From NCBI GenBank assembly GCA_937967535.1, contig CALCMV010000029.1:1-19285 (forward strand): a stretch of 19,285 bases of DNA. Reading direction: 5' to 3'. Shown here piece after piece: positions 1 to 8,204 of the stretch. The notes beneath the pieces were generated by a model, which was given only the letters and a program-made list of their open reading frames with translations, was not told the origin of the DNA and searched no databases. The stretch is from an uncultured Saprospiraceae bacterium. GTDB taxonomy: Bacteria; Bacteroidota; Bacteroidia; Chitinophagales; Saprospiraceae. The first letter of the stretch is position 1. Each line of letters starts with the position of its first letter. Position numbers and translations under genes: made by a program.

Positions 1-222
1 AAACTATCCATCGTCAAATCACAACCATCATCTACATTAGGAGGCATGTTAACCACCATACAACTCGCAGCATCAAAACTATCCATCGTCAAATCACAAC
101 CATCATCTACATTAGGAGGGGTATTGACACATTCACAGGTCATTGGGTCAAAGGAATCCATTGTCAAAGGACAACCATCGTCACAGTCTGTCGGTAAAAT
201 CGTAATTACTATCTCATCGCTA
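1..222 (-). repeat. 75-bp (25-residue) tandem coding repeat in the giant protein
   Basis: Codons repeat with a 75-bp period. Bases 1-44 are identical to 76-119, and a more diverged third copy lies 75 bp further on. The encoded unit has the pattern VDDGCDLTMDSFDAASC, or DDGCPLTMDSFDPMTCEC in the older copy, so each unit carries paired acidic residues and two or three cysteines. The near-identity of the two copies at the edge implies recent duplication. The array probably continues beyond position 1. Acidic Cys-containing repeats of this type are common linkers in Bacteroidota surface proteins; calcium binding or disulfide bonding is plausible but not shown. Confidence 0.85.
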
Positions 223-3200
223 TTCGTGCAAGTATTGGCATCCGTAAAAGCATAATTAAGCGTAATACCACCTGATAAACCAGCCGGGTCAAAAGTCGCT
301 GTTCCATTACCATTATCCATAATACCCATACCTGTCCATATACCGATTTCGCCTGCGCTAGGGGTGGGAGTTCCCGTTAGCGGAATTGTACCTGCTCCTT
401 CACAAATAGTCATATCCATTCCTGCATTGACCATTGGTAAATCATTAATCGTAATAGGAATCGAAAATTCGGCAGCACATGAACCGACTTCGGGCATGAA
501 TGTATAGGTTGTCGTTCCTGCTATAGACGTATTTATCGTATTTGTTGGACTCCAACTTCCCATAATATTATTCATTGAGGAAGTAGGAAGTGGCTGTAAT
601 ACATCATTGAGGCAATATTCATCTGTAATAGTAAATTCGGGCATAGCCTGCTCCTCTATCGTTACATTTATGGTGTAATTATCTGCACATTCATCACAAT
701 CAGCTTCGAAGATGTATGTGCCGGAGTTCATATTATCAATCTCCGGCGGAGACCATGTACCCGATATACCATTATTATCAGTGGGTGGTAGTGTAGCTAC
801 CATTTCTTCTCCCTCACAGTAAGTTATTTCAGTCATTAAGTTCGGGAATGTAGGTGTGGAAGTCGGAATAGGTGTACAGGATAGGTAATATTCGATTTCT
901 ATAGTAATGAATTGTATTTCTATACTGATAATGTTATCTGTGGAATTGAGGTCAATTGTCACTGTTTCTGTGGGAGATTCAAGGTCACCCGATTCGGCTT
1001 CACAACTATGCGGAGGTAGGCTATTATCTTTGAGAATGACTGAAACATCAATGAATGCCATATCGTCGCAGTCAATACCATCTTCAATTTGTATTTCGTA
1101 TGGTGGTAAATTGCACAAAGCAGTATTGATGTCGGCAATGGGAATAGCCAATTCATCTGCACTGACTAAGCCATTTGTGCCTGTTGTTGGAATATCTACT
1201 ACCCAAGAGCCTGTATTGACCCCCGCAAGATTGACGACCAATATAGTATCACCAGCTAGAATTGGTATGGGCGGTATAGCCGGTATGTTAAATCGCGTAA
1301 AATGTGCCGTAATATCGGAGCAGTTGGCATCCGTAATATCCGTAGAAACCACTGCCGAGGCAACACTTTGACAACCCTCCGTATTGGTCACAGTTACAGT
1401 GTATAAGCCCGGTGCAAGTCCACTCGCACTAGAAAATGTCAAAGAGGGGTCGTGGCTCCATTGGTAGGTATTGCTCAAAATATTGGGTGAAGCCTGTGCA
1501 GTACCGTCACTTCCATTGCAGGAAGCATTGGTCGTGCTGAGGCTTGCCGCAAAACTTGGTTTGACATTAATATTAACATCATCACTATTTATACAACCAT
1601 TACCATTACTAAAAGAATAAGTTAGGATTTGATTGCCGGATAAATTGTCGGGGTCAAAACTTGCTGTGCCGTCACCATTATTTACAACACCATTGCCTGT
1701 CCATGTGCCTACTTGTCCGGTATCGGGAAGAGGTGAACCTGTCAGTAGAATGGGTGCTTCATTTTCACAAATTTCACTATCCATACCCGCATCAACCAAC
1801 AAAGTTGAAGGTCCACAGGTAAGGGTATACTCTATTTCTATGTTGCCGACACCGCCAAGTAAGGGTAGGTTGAAAATACCCGGATTCGAAAGGTCAATGT
1901 TAATCGTATTATCATACAACAAATCATCGCCTGTCATATCGCCTGAATCAATGCTGCCGGGATTGGCAGTAGGAAAATAAGTACAGCTATGAGGTTGATT
2001 CATATTCGGATTATCCGATTCAAATATAATAAGCGGAACGCTTGCTGTAGATACATCTGTAACATCATAATTACCCAGAGAAAGCTCTATTGGAACATTA
2101 CTACAATCTGGTGCCGTATTATTTTCGAGTAAATTATTAGGTATGACCAAACCGGAAGTACCATCAGGGGGTATGGAAAATACCCATGCTGTTCCATCAA
2201 AATTGAGTACCCACTCTGTCCTGAACCCACCACCATCTTCTAGAGGTGGAAAACTAATACGGGTAATGTCAAATATAATCTCTGTACATTCATCCGGAAT
2301 ATCTGTTGAAACTAAGGCGTAATCTGTTACAATGCAGGAATTGCCATCCATAACTGTAACACCATATAGTCCGGCTGAGAGTCCATTTATCATTTCAGAT
2401 GATTCGTTGGTACTCCACTGTACATTATCAATACCCGCAGTACTGCTGACACTTGCTGCTCCATCGGACAAGCCGCAATCGGATACACTGATAGTATTTA
2501 TATCAAGAGGAGTTTCGGGACTGATTATAAGTGTTCTATCGTCACTGGCTGTACAACCAAATTGATCGGTTACTGTGTAGGTCAATGTAAATGTACCGAC
2601 AACTCCTGTAGGGTCAAATGATGCCGTACCGTCATTATTGTTTGTGAGATTATTGCCCATACCCGACCATGACCACTCTGCCGTTTCTCCGGGCATTAAA
2701 GTACTACCCTCAATTAAAAATGACGAACTACTACTTGCACAGCCGTTTATAGTCGCTCCTGCGTCGGGCATGGGGGTAGTACCAAATACCCGATTAATTT
2801 CTGTGTCATTTTGACAACCTGTATCATTGTCAGTAATTTGGGCGTAAATGTTGATAAACGCCACATTAACATTCGTGGGGTCAAGAATAGGAAAACCACC
2901 GGCATCAGGTGGTCCGGATTCAAACCAAGTTACTGTTCCATTGGTGATATTTTCCAAAAGAGCTGCATCATTTTCTGTTAAATCCACAACTACAGAATTC
3001 GGTGCACAGACTATAATCTCAGGAAGGTTAAGCGGGAATTGGGGCAAGTCATTGACTGTGACAATAATATCATCAGTTGTTATGCAGCCATTACTATCCT
3101 CTACGATAACCGTAACCGTAATGCTACCGGGGTTGGTACTGGTTATTATGGCAGTTTGCTGGCCAATTACACTGGCAGAGCCTGATGTTGACCAGTTATA

Positions 3201-5813
3201 AGTATAGGTCCCATTATCATCATTATCGGGGTCTGTTACATTTGCCATTACTTCAAATACTGACCCTAAGCATGTGGTAGCACTAAGTAGTTCTATCTCT
3301 ACTATCGGAGGAGAAGCAAGTCCAATAGCTCTCGTAGCAGATCCTTGGCAGCCATTGCCGTCTGTAACAAGCAAAGTGTAAGTTCCTGTTAAATTGGTTG
3401 TAATTTCCAACTCATCGGTAGCTCCTGAATAGCCATTGGGTGTTACTATCCAATCGTAAGTGTAATTTCCATCTCCTCCGCTTACTATCGGCTCGAGGGT
3501 CGTTGTACTACTTCCTGTGCAGATGGCGGCAGGAGGAATTGAAACCAATGGCACTTCATTGATAATCAACTCTACAAAAGTAGGCTCACTCAGACAACCA
3601 TTTGAATCTTGAATAACATAAATGGAATCGCTTTGAGCGAATGTAAGTCCCGGATTAAAATTTTGCCCCCCGGGACCGGACGAGGTAAGAGCCGCAGCAG
3701 CTCCGATAGGTGGTGTAACCGTAAAATCCGGGTCGGCTAAGGGGTCTGTATCCCGATACCATACAAAAAAGCCACCCGGTTCGCCCTGTGCTGTTGCTAT
3801 CGGTACAGCCATCTCATCTATACCGGCACAGTACCATATCAAGGGATGTCCATCTGCATTAATAGCATTTTCTGTGATGTCGCCGTCTCCATCCGAATCA
3901 TAGGCATCAGGGACGGTGACTGTGGGGGCAGTAAAGGTGCTTGAGGAGCAAGTTAGTGCATATTCAATCAATACCTGTCCGGCAGATGTATTTATAGAGG
4001 TTATATTTGATGAATTATCTAAAATAAATACGGTGCCATTATCAAACAAGAAATCATCTATACCATCATTGCCGGAAGTGATAGGCGATGAGCCATTTCC
4101 ATTATATGTACAATTATGTTGTTGATTGTCAGAGCTATTATCAGCTTCGTGCATTTGTATATTGACAGTCGCACTCGAAGATGAAGAAATATTTTGTACC
4201 CCTAAGCGAATCTCAACCGGAGCCATATCACAGCTACCATCTACATTGCTTGATATTAATCTATTAACATCTGCAAAACCATCTGTCCCATCAAAAGGTA
4301 CATTGAATAACCAAGAACTTCCTCCTGAACTCAATACCCATTCGGTAGAATTGGTCATATCGGCAAGTGCTGGAAAATTCATTCGTGTGATAATGGCAGA
4401 GATATTTAAACATTGATTGTTGGGAATAGTCGTACTGACGACAGCATAATTGGTATCTTGACAACTGTTGGCATCTGTGACCGTTACGGTGTACCCTCCT
4501 GCCGGAAGATTTCCGACTGTATTTGTCGTAGCATTTGCAGGGTGAGATGAAGTTGCGGGGTTGTTCCATTCGTAAAAATTAGTTCCTACCGGAGTCACTG
4601 CCACCGTACCATTTTCTTCGCCACAATTGGCAACGGGTGTAGAACTTGTAGAGGTATTAATCGGAAAAAAATCAATATCTGCCGCCCCGGTAACCATACA
4701 ACCGTTTGCATCCGTCACAGAGATGTTATAGTTACCTACTCCAAGATCGCTCAAAAAGAAGTTTGCAGCAGGAATGGCTCCCATTCCATTAGCACTGTTT
4801 TGGTCTTCCCATTGCCAATCATCATATGGTGCTGTACCGCCTGTAATTGCTATATCTATTCGCCCCAATTCATCTTCTGCACATACTATCTCGCCAGTTG
4901 CAGTTATATCAGGAGTGGCAATATTATTAATTACAACTACATTTTGTCCGGTATTTGGAAGTCCGGGTGTTTCATCATTGGGTGATGCAGCGGATGAAAA
5001 AGTGGTAGGCAAACCCCCAATAAAATATACCTCTCCACTTGATGTAGAATTGGGGGTAAGGGCAACTGTAAACGGGTCACCATCAGTAAGGGCTATAGTG
5101 TAGTTATTCCCCCAACTAATAGAATGATATGGAATATGCGCCGTATTAGGTGTGCCATCAGGATTATTAGGTGGAATAGCCATGAAGGAATCTCCATTAT
5201 TACTTAGAAGATTGGTATTAAAACCGCTACCATAAGTCCAACTTGGGGCTTCTGCCCAATCGGCTCCTCCTGCCGTATAATCACTCATCTCTCCTTCTAA
5301 TAATGAGGCATCATCGGCAGGAAATACATAGACTCTATCCGCAGGATTAGTATCATCTCCGTCGTCGGGTGGCAGATTGCGTCCGGTAAAATCAAAAGTA
5401 TTACTGTATATCAAAATAATTGAACCGAACTCTACACAAGCCCACTGCGGATTGTCGGCAAATCTTATTGCGCCGGGTCCTATTCCCATACCTGACCCCA
5501 TCCCAAAATGCCCATTATTGTCATCAATTATCCATCCTCTCAAATCCAAACCTGCAGTAATAGAACCATCCGGTCTTACACAATCACAATCAAATGGCTC
5601 AGATGCTTCACGATAAACTAATAGTTCAACATATTCTCCCCCGTTGCTTACTCCCGAAATTCCTTGCGAGAGTTCATTAATCAAAATTCCTTGCGCCATC
5701 ACCGTTTGTACGGTAAAAAGCCACAAGAACAACAATGGAATAATTTTGAATATTGGGTGTGGATAAAGGGAGGGTTTTGAAATTGGAGAAAAGAGGAAGT
5801 AGCAGTTTTTCAT
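1..5813 (-). CDS. Giant secreted multi-domain surface protein (lamin-tail, SprB-like and Ig-like modules), C-terminus beyond window
   Basis: The minus-strand frame stays open from ATG at 5813 to the window edge: 1,937 complete codons, no stop seen. Residues 1-41 form a signal peptide (hydrophobic IIPLLFLWLF, then VMAQ). Residues ~42-285 resemble a lamin-tail domain: they open with ILINELSQGISG then EYVELLV, and end near ETPGLPNTGQ. SprB-like strands follow (NYNISVTDANGC near 360, GGYTVTVTDANSC near 440). Three Ig-like segments lie at ~1015-1097, ~1340-1415 and ~1792-1870, two with the pattern WTGxGxxxNGxGTAxFDP. Three copies of a ~185-residue module lie at ~436-622, ~1144-1336 and ~1465-1647. 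The visible end carries 25-residue Asp/Cys repeats. In this phylum such proteins are usually exported by type IX secretion and end in a gliding-type or sorting domain; that end is not visible, so export route and function (adhesin, gliding, matrix) are inference. It is a single gene with its own upstream promoter. Confidence 0.9.
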   Translation of the reverse strand, partial: MKNCYFLFSPISKPSLYPHPIFKIIPLLFLWLFTVQTVMAQGILINELSQGISGVSNGGEYVELLVYREASEPFDCDCVRPDGSITAGLDLRGWIIDDNNGHFGMGSGMGIGPGAIRFADNPQWACVEFGSIILIYSNTFDFTGRNLPPDDGDDTNPADRVYVFPADDASLLEGEMSDYTAGGADWAEAPSWTYGSGFNTNLLSNNGDSFMAIPPNNPDGTPNTAHIPYHSISWGNNYTIALTDGDPFTVALTPNSTSSGEVYFIGGLPTTFSSAASPNDETPGLPNTGQNVVVINNIATPDITATGEIVCAEDELGRIDIAITGGTAPYDDWQWEDQNSANGMGAIPAANFFLSDLGVGNYNISVTDANGCMVTGAADIDFFPINTSTSSTPVANCGEENGTVAVTPVGTNFYEWNNPATSSHPANATTNTVGNLPAGGYTVTVTDANSCQDTNYAVVSTTIPNNQCLNISAIITRMNFPALADMTNSTEWVLSSGGSSWLFNVPFDGTDGFADVNRLISSNVDGSCDMAPVEIRLGVQNISSSSSATVNIQMHEADNSSDNQQHNCTYNGNGSSPITSGNDGIDDFLFDNGTVFILDNSSNITSINTSAGQVLIEYALTCSSSTFTAPTVTVPDAYDSDGDGDITENAINADGHPLIWYCAGIDEMAVPIATAQGEPGGFFVWYRDTDPLADPDFTVTPPIGAAAALTSSGPGGQNFNPGLTFAQSDSIYVIQDSNGCLSEPTFVELIINEVPLVSIPPAAICTGSSTTTLEPIVSGGDGNYTYDWIVTPNGYSGATDELEITTNLTGTYTLLVTDGNGCQGSATRAIGLASPPIVEIELLSATTCLGSVFEVMANVTDPDNDDNGTYTYNWSTSGSASVIGQQTAIITSTNPGSITVTVIVEDSNGCITTDDIIVTVNDLPQFPLNLPEIIVCAPNSVVVDLTENDAALLENITNGTVTWFESGPPDAGGFPILDPTNVNVAFINIYAQITDNDTGCQNDTEINRVFGTTPMPDAGATINGCASSSSSFLIEGSTLMPGETAEWSWSGMGNNLTNNNDGTASFDPTGVVGTFTLTYTVTDQFGCTASDDRTLIISPETPLDINTISVSDCGLSDGAASVSSTAGIDNVQWSTNESSEMINGLSAGLYGVTVMDGNSCIVTDYALVSTDIPDECTEIIFDITRISFPPLEDGGGFRTEWVLNFDGTAWVFSIPPDGTSGLVIPNNLLENNTAPDCSNVPIELSLGNYDVTDVSTASVPLIIFESDNPNMNQPHSCTYFPTANPGSIDSGDMTGDDLLYDNTINIDLSNPGIFNLPLLGGVGNIEIEYTLTCGPSTLLVDAGMDSEICENEAPILLTGSPLPDTGQVGTWTGNGVVNNGDGTASFDPDNLSGNQILTYSFSNGNGCINSDDVNINVKPSFAASLSTTNASCNGSDGTAQASPNILSNTYQWSHDPSLTFSSASGLAPGLYTVTVTNTEGCQSVASAVVSTDITDANCSDITAHFTRFNIPAIPPIPILAGDTILVVNLAGVNTGSWVVDIPTTGTNGLVSADELAIPIADINTALCNLPPYEIQIEDGIDCDDMAFIDVSVILKDNSLPPHSCEAESGDLESPTETVTIDLNSTDNIISIEIQFITIEIEYYLSCTPIPTSTPTFPNLMTEITYCEGEEMVATLPPTDNNGISGTWSPPEIDNMNSGTYIFEADCDECADNYTINVTIEEQAMPEFTITDEYCLNDVLQPLPTSSMNNIMGSWSPTNTINTSIAGTTTYTFMPEVGSCAAEFSIPITINDLPMVNAGMDMTICEGAGTIPLTGTPTPSAGEIGIWTGMGIMDNGNGTATFDPAGLSGGITLNYAFTDANTCTNSDEIVITILPTDCDDGCPLTMDSFDPMTCECVNTPPNVDDGCDLTMDSFDAASCMVVNMPPNVDDGCDLTMDS

Positions 5814-6196
5814 TGTAACAATGCTTGACAGAAAATTTTAAGTTTAAGATAAAGTTTTAGTTTAGCTTGCAAAAACAATTAATTATTAACAATTAATAAA
5901 TTACAAAAAAACTTAATTATTTTTTTTTCTTATTACTTAAATTTCAAAAACAATCCCGATATTATATTGGTATCGCGGACAAGTTTCAAAAGAATCGTTT
6001 TGAGAAAATCTCAATAAACACATCTTAAAGGCACAATTTTACAATCGCTACCCTAAGAATACGCTGCAAAAATAAAATAAACAATTAGAATTATCCTATA
6101 TTACAAGATAATATACAAATGCTTCAAAAAAATCAAACTTTGGTAGTCTTGATTTTCAGTGTTCCACATATACAAGGCGTGCTCTAGAAATGGTAG
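5814..6196 (-). other. Long AT-rich leader upstream of the giant surface protein
   Basis: This gene-free stretch would be the 5' untranslated region if the promoter near 6212-6244 is used. It is rich in A/T runs. A second -7-like box, TATTTTTG on the minus strand (6074-6067), has no partner at the right distance. I see no recognisable riboswitch or convincing long stem; only short hairpins such as TGAGA/TCTCA near 6000 are visible. Confidence 0.35.
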
Positions 6197-6244
6197 GTTT
6201 ATTAATAAACGCAAATTTAGTCAAAAAAATTGGTATCACACAAA
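6197..6244 (-). promoter_or_regulatory. Bacteroidota-type promoter for the giant surface protein, with palindrome at the start site
   Basis: On the minus strand TTTG (6244-6241) is followed after 21 nt by TAAATTTG (6219-6212), a full match to the TTTG / TAnnTTTG promoter form of this phylum with acceptable spacing. Transcription would begin near 6205 and leave an untranslated leader of about 390 nt before the ATG at 5813. The 14-bp perfect palindrome GTTTATTAATAAAC (6197-6210) overlaps the predicted start site, where a repressor could bind; that role is inference. Confidence 0.55.
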
Positions 6245-6296
6245 GGAAATGTTATCTGATATTTAAAAAAAGAATTTTTTTGATTTGGAGCGTTGA

Positions 6297-6338
6297 TTTT
6301 TGATTGATTTGAATGCCAAATTATTTACCAATCAAAAA
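6297..6338 (-). terminator. AT-rich inverted repeat over the pyrE stop codon
   Basis: Arms TTTTTGATTG (6297-6306) and CAATCAAAAA (6329-6338) are perfect reverse complements and enclose the last bases of pyrE, including its TGA stop (6334-6332). The stem is weak (mostly A-T), so termination here is only a possibility. Confidence 0.25.
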
Positions 6339-6952
6339 TTCCTTCGCCATTCTTTCAATGCTTCGGCTTCATTTGCCGTAATATATTCAATAGCAAGTGC
6401 TTCTGTGAGTAGTGCATCGTAATTGGAAAGGGTTTCGAGTCGGCAGTCGGCTTCTTCAAAGGTTTGGAGTGCTTTGTCGAATCCGTAAGTAAAAATAGCA
6501 AGTACACCCGCCACATTGCAGCCATAGGCTTCCAATATCTGCACCGCTTCGAGGCTGCTGCCACCTGTCGAAATGAGGTCTTCGACCACCAAAATGCGTT
6601 CATTCCCGCGCACATCACCTTCAATACGATTTTGCAAACCATGACCTTTGGCTTTGCCCCGCACATAGGCAAAAGGCAAATCGAGTGCATCTGCCAGCAA
6701 TGCGCCATGCGCGATACCCGCCGTCGCTACCCCCGCAACCATATTGAACATCCCGAAGGTTTTGGATTTTTCGACCAAAGCTGCTTTGATAAACGACCGT
6801 ACACGCGGATACGAAAGCGTTTTTCGATTATCACAATAAATCGGCGACTGAATACCCGATGCCCATGTAAACGGGTTTTGTGGGTTGAGTTTTATTGCGT
6901 TTATTTGCAACAGTTTTTTGGCAACTTCTGATGAGAGGTGGTCATAGTTCAT
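6332..6952 (-). CDS. pyrE: Orotate phosphoribosyltransferase
   Basis: PyrE joins orotate to PRPP to give orotidine 5'-monophosphate, the fifth step of de novo pyrimidine synthesis, in the cytosol. The protein has 206 residues, normal for the family. FTWASGIQSPIYCDNR (28-43) is the N-terminal substrate-binding segment. RGKAKGHGLQNRIEG (98-112) is the mobile catalytic loop with its Lys and His residues. LVVEDLISTGGSS (121-133) is the PRPP-binding motif with the adjacent acidic pair. The ATG at 6952 lies inside a 7-bp tandem repeat that also holds an ATG seven bases upstream (6959); that one is out of frame and reaches a stop after five codons, so 6952 is the better start. The gene is divergent from the Nudix gene and separated from it by a 45-bp repeat array. 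No other pyrimidine gene is in the window. Confidence 0.97.
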   Translation of the reverse strand: MNYDHLSSEVAKKLLQINAIKLNPQNPFTWASGIQSPIYCDNRKTLSYPRVRSFIKAALVEKSKTFGMFNMVAGVATAGIAHGALLADALDLPFAYVRGKAKGHGLQNRIEGDVRGNERILVVEDLISTGGSSLEAVQILEAYGCNVAGVLAIFTYGFDKALQTFEEADCRLETLSNYDALLTEALAIEYITANEAEALKEWRRNF

Positions 6953-6977
6953 AGTTCATAGTTCTTAGTTCATAGTG
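6943..6977. repeat. Five tandem 7-bp repeats (CATAGTT) across the pyrE start
   Basis: CATAGTT occurs at 6943, 6950 and 6957, followed by CTTAGTT at 6964 and CATAGTG at 6971. On the minus strand this reads as repeated AACTATG, so ATG recurs every seven bases. The pyrE initiation codon is supplied by the second unit and codons 2-3 by the first. A change in unit number would move the start region. Confidence 0.9.
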
Positions 6978-6979
6978 GT

Positions 6980-7464
6980 ATGCGTACTCATTCACGTTAA
7001 TTTGGTATTTATCAAAATAAAAAAATGCGTACTCATTCGCGTTAATTTGGTATTTATCAAAATAAAAAAATGCGTACTAATTCACGTTAATTTGGTATTT
7101 ATCAAAATAAAAAAAATGCGTACTAATTCACGTTAATTTGGTATTTATCAAAGTAAAAAATGCGTACTAATTCACGTTAATTTGGTATTTATCAAAATAA
7201 AAAAAATGCGTACTCATTCACGTTAATTTGGTATTTATCAAAATAAAAAAAATACGTACTAATTCACGTTAATTTGGTATTTACAAAATAAAAAAATGCG
7301 TACTAATTCACGTTAATTTGGTATTTACAAAATAAAAAAAATGCGTACTCATTCATGTTAATTTGGTATTTGTCAAAGTAAAAAAATGCGTACTCATTCG
7401 CGTTAATTTAGTATTTATCAAAATAAAAAAATACGCCTTATTTCACCTTAATTTGGTGTCGGTA
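6980..7464. repeat. Tandem array of ten 44-46 bp units plus a decayed eleventh
   Basis: Units begin at 6980, 7025, 7070, 7116, 7160, 7206, 7252, 7296, 7341 and 7386; a degraded copy begins at 7431. The unit opens with ATGCGTACTCATTCACGTTA, continues with ATTTGGTATTTATCAAAATA and ends in an A-tract of variable length. Variation is patterned: C or A at the tenth base, loss of bases in TTTATCAAA in units 7 and 8, and AAAGT for AAAAT in units 4 and 9. Copies abut with no spacer, so this is a minisatellite and not a CRISPR. It fills the space between divergent pyrE and the Nudix gene and must contain or displace their promoters. It carries no open reading frame of note. Confidence 0.95.
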
Positions 7465-7475
7465 GCCATAAAACG

Positions 7476-7496
7476 CCATTGACCATCGACTGTTAA
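7476..7496. repeat. Short heptad-periodic patch upstream of the Nudix gene
   Basis: Three consecutive 7-mers, CCATTGA, CCATCGA and CTGTTAA, lie directly before the Nudix start. The patch resembles degenerate 7-bp patches at other gene edges in this window (6943, 8120 and 11958). Confidence 0.4.
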
Positions 7497-7501
7497 AACT
7501 C

Positions 7502-8137
7502 ATGCAAATGTACACAATATACTATAAAAGCCGATTTTTTGTGCTGACTTCTACCCTACCAGACCAAAGCTATTATACAGACCCGCACACAGTCGTACAT
7601 ATGTATGACGGTAAATGTGAGCATATCGAAAAGTTTATCAAAAATGCCCGCAAAACTAAAATAAAGGGCAAACAGCCCCAAGCCATCATTTTATATCATG
7701 AAGATGTGGAGCAATTGAAAGCAGATTTTTTTAGTGTTTATAAGATTGTGGAAGCCGCCGGCGGTGTGATATTTAACTCGAAAAATGAAATCCTGTTTAT
7801 CTATCGGCGCGGGCATTGGGATTTGCCAAAAGGAAAACTTGACCCGGGCGAAACACCCGAAATCGCCGCCCTTCGTGAAGTCGAAGAAGAAACCGGACTC
7901 GCTAATGTACAACGACACGAACATATCCACACCTCCTACCACATTTATAAAGACCGCAAAGATACCAAGTGCCTCAAACCTACTTACTGGTATAGAATGA
8001 GTACCAAAAGTACCAAATTAAAACTCCAACATGAAGAAGATATAGAAACCGCCGAATGGCTAAAGGCAAGCAATTTTATGAAAAGTGGTCGGGTAACTTA
8101 TGGGGCAATAAAGGATGTGGTAACGAGTAGTGAGTAG
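7502..8137 (+). CDS. Nudix hydrolase
   Basis: Nudix enzymes hydrolyse nucleoside diphosphates linked to another moiety, using Mg2+ held by the Nudix box. The 211-residue protein has a complete box at G111-L133: G, five residues, E117, seven residues, then REVEEETGL. HWDLPKGK just before it is typical of the fold. The Nudix domain spans ~83-205. Residues 1-80 form an N-terminal region seen in Bacteroidota Nudix proteins whose role I cannot assign. The substrate cannot be read from the sequence. ATG at 7502 or 7508 (MQM) could both start translation. The last five codons and the TAG stop lie inside a 7-bp repeat patch, so the VTSSE tail is probably repeat-derived. The gene is divergent from pyrE and convergent with the following outer-membrane protein gene. 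Confidence 0.92.
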   Translation: MQMYTIYYKSRFFVLTSTLPDQSYYTDPHTVVHMYDGKCEHIEKFIKNARKTKIKGKQPQAIILYHEDVEQLKADFFSVYKIVEAAGGVIFNSKNEILFIYRRGHWDLPKGKLDPGETPEIAALREVEEETGLANVQRHEHIHTSYHIYKDRKDTKCLKPTYWYRMSTKSTKLKLQHEEDIETAEWLKASNFMKSGRVTYGAIKDVVTSSE

Positions 8138-8204
8138 CGAGTTACGAGTATATTCTGTAAACTCGTTACTCGCAACTCGCAACTCGCTACTCGTTACTCA
8201 GTCA
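8120..8204. repeat. Facing arrays of degenerate heptads between convergent genes (terminator-like)
   Basis: The left array is GTAACGA, GTAGTGA, GTAGCGA, GTTACGA (8120-8147). The right array, in reverse-complement sense, is ACTCGTT, ACTCGCA, ACTCGCA, ACTCGCT, ACTCGTT, ACTCAGT (8161-8202). Together they can fold into a long imperfect stem with a ~13-nt loop. The left array contains the Nudix stop codon and the right array ends at the stop of the beta-barrel gene. It may act as a bidirectional terminator, but no U-tract follows and the repeat origin is clearer than the function. Confidence 0.8.

Noticed and set aside
907..1371. Plus-strand ORF of 154 codons, and similar ones in 1-5616
   Set aside because: All are antisense to the continuous open frame of the giant protein, which has a signal peptide and recognisable domains.
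5758..5766. Perfect DnaA box (TGTGGATAA on plus)
   Set aside because: It is a single copy inside the signal-peptide codons of the giant gene, with no cluster or replication gene nearby.
6980..7464. CRISPR array
   Set aside because: The 44-46 bp units abut directly with no unique spacers, and no cas gene is present.
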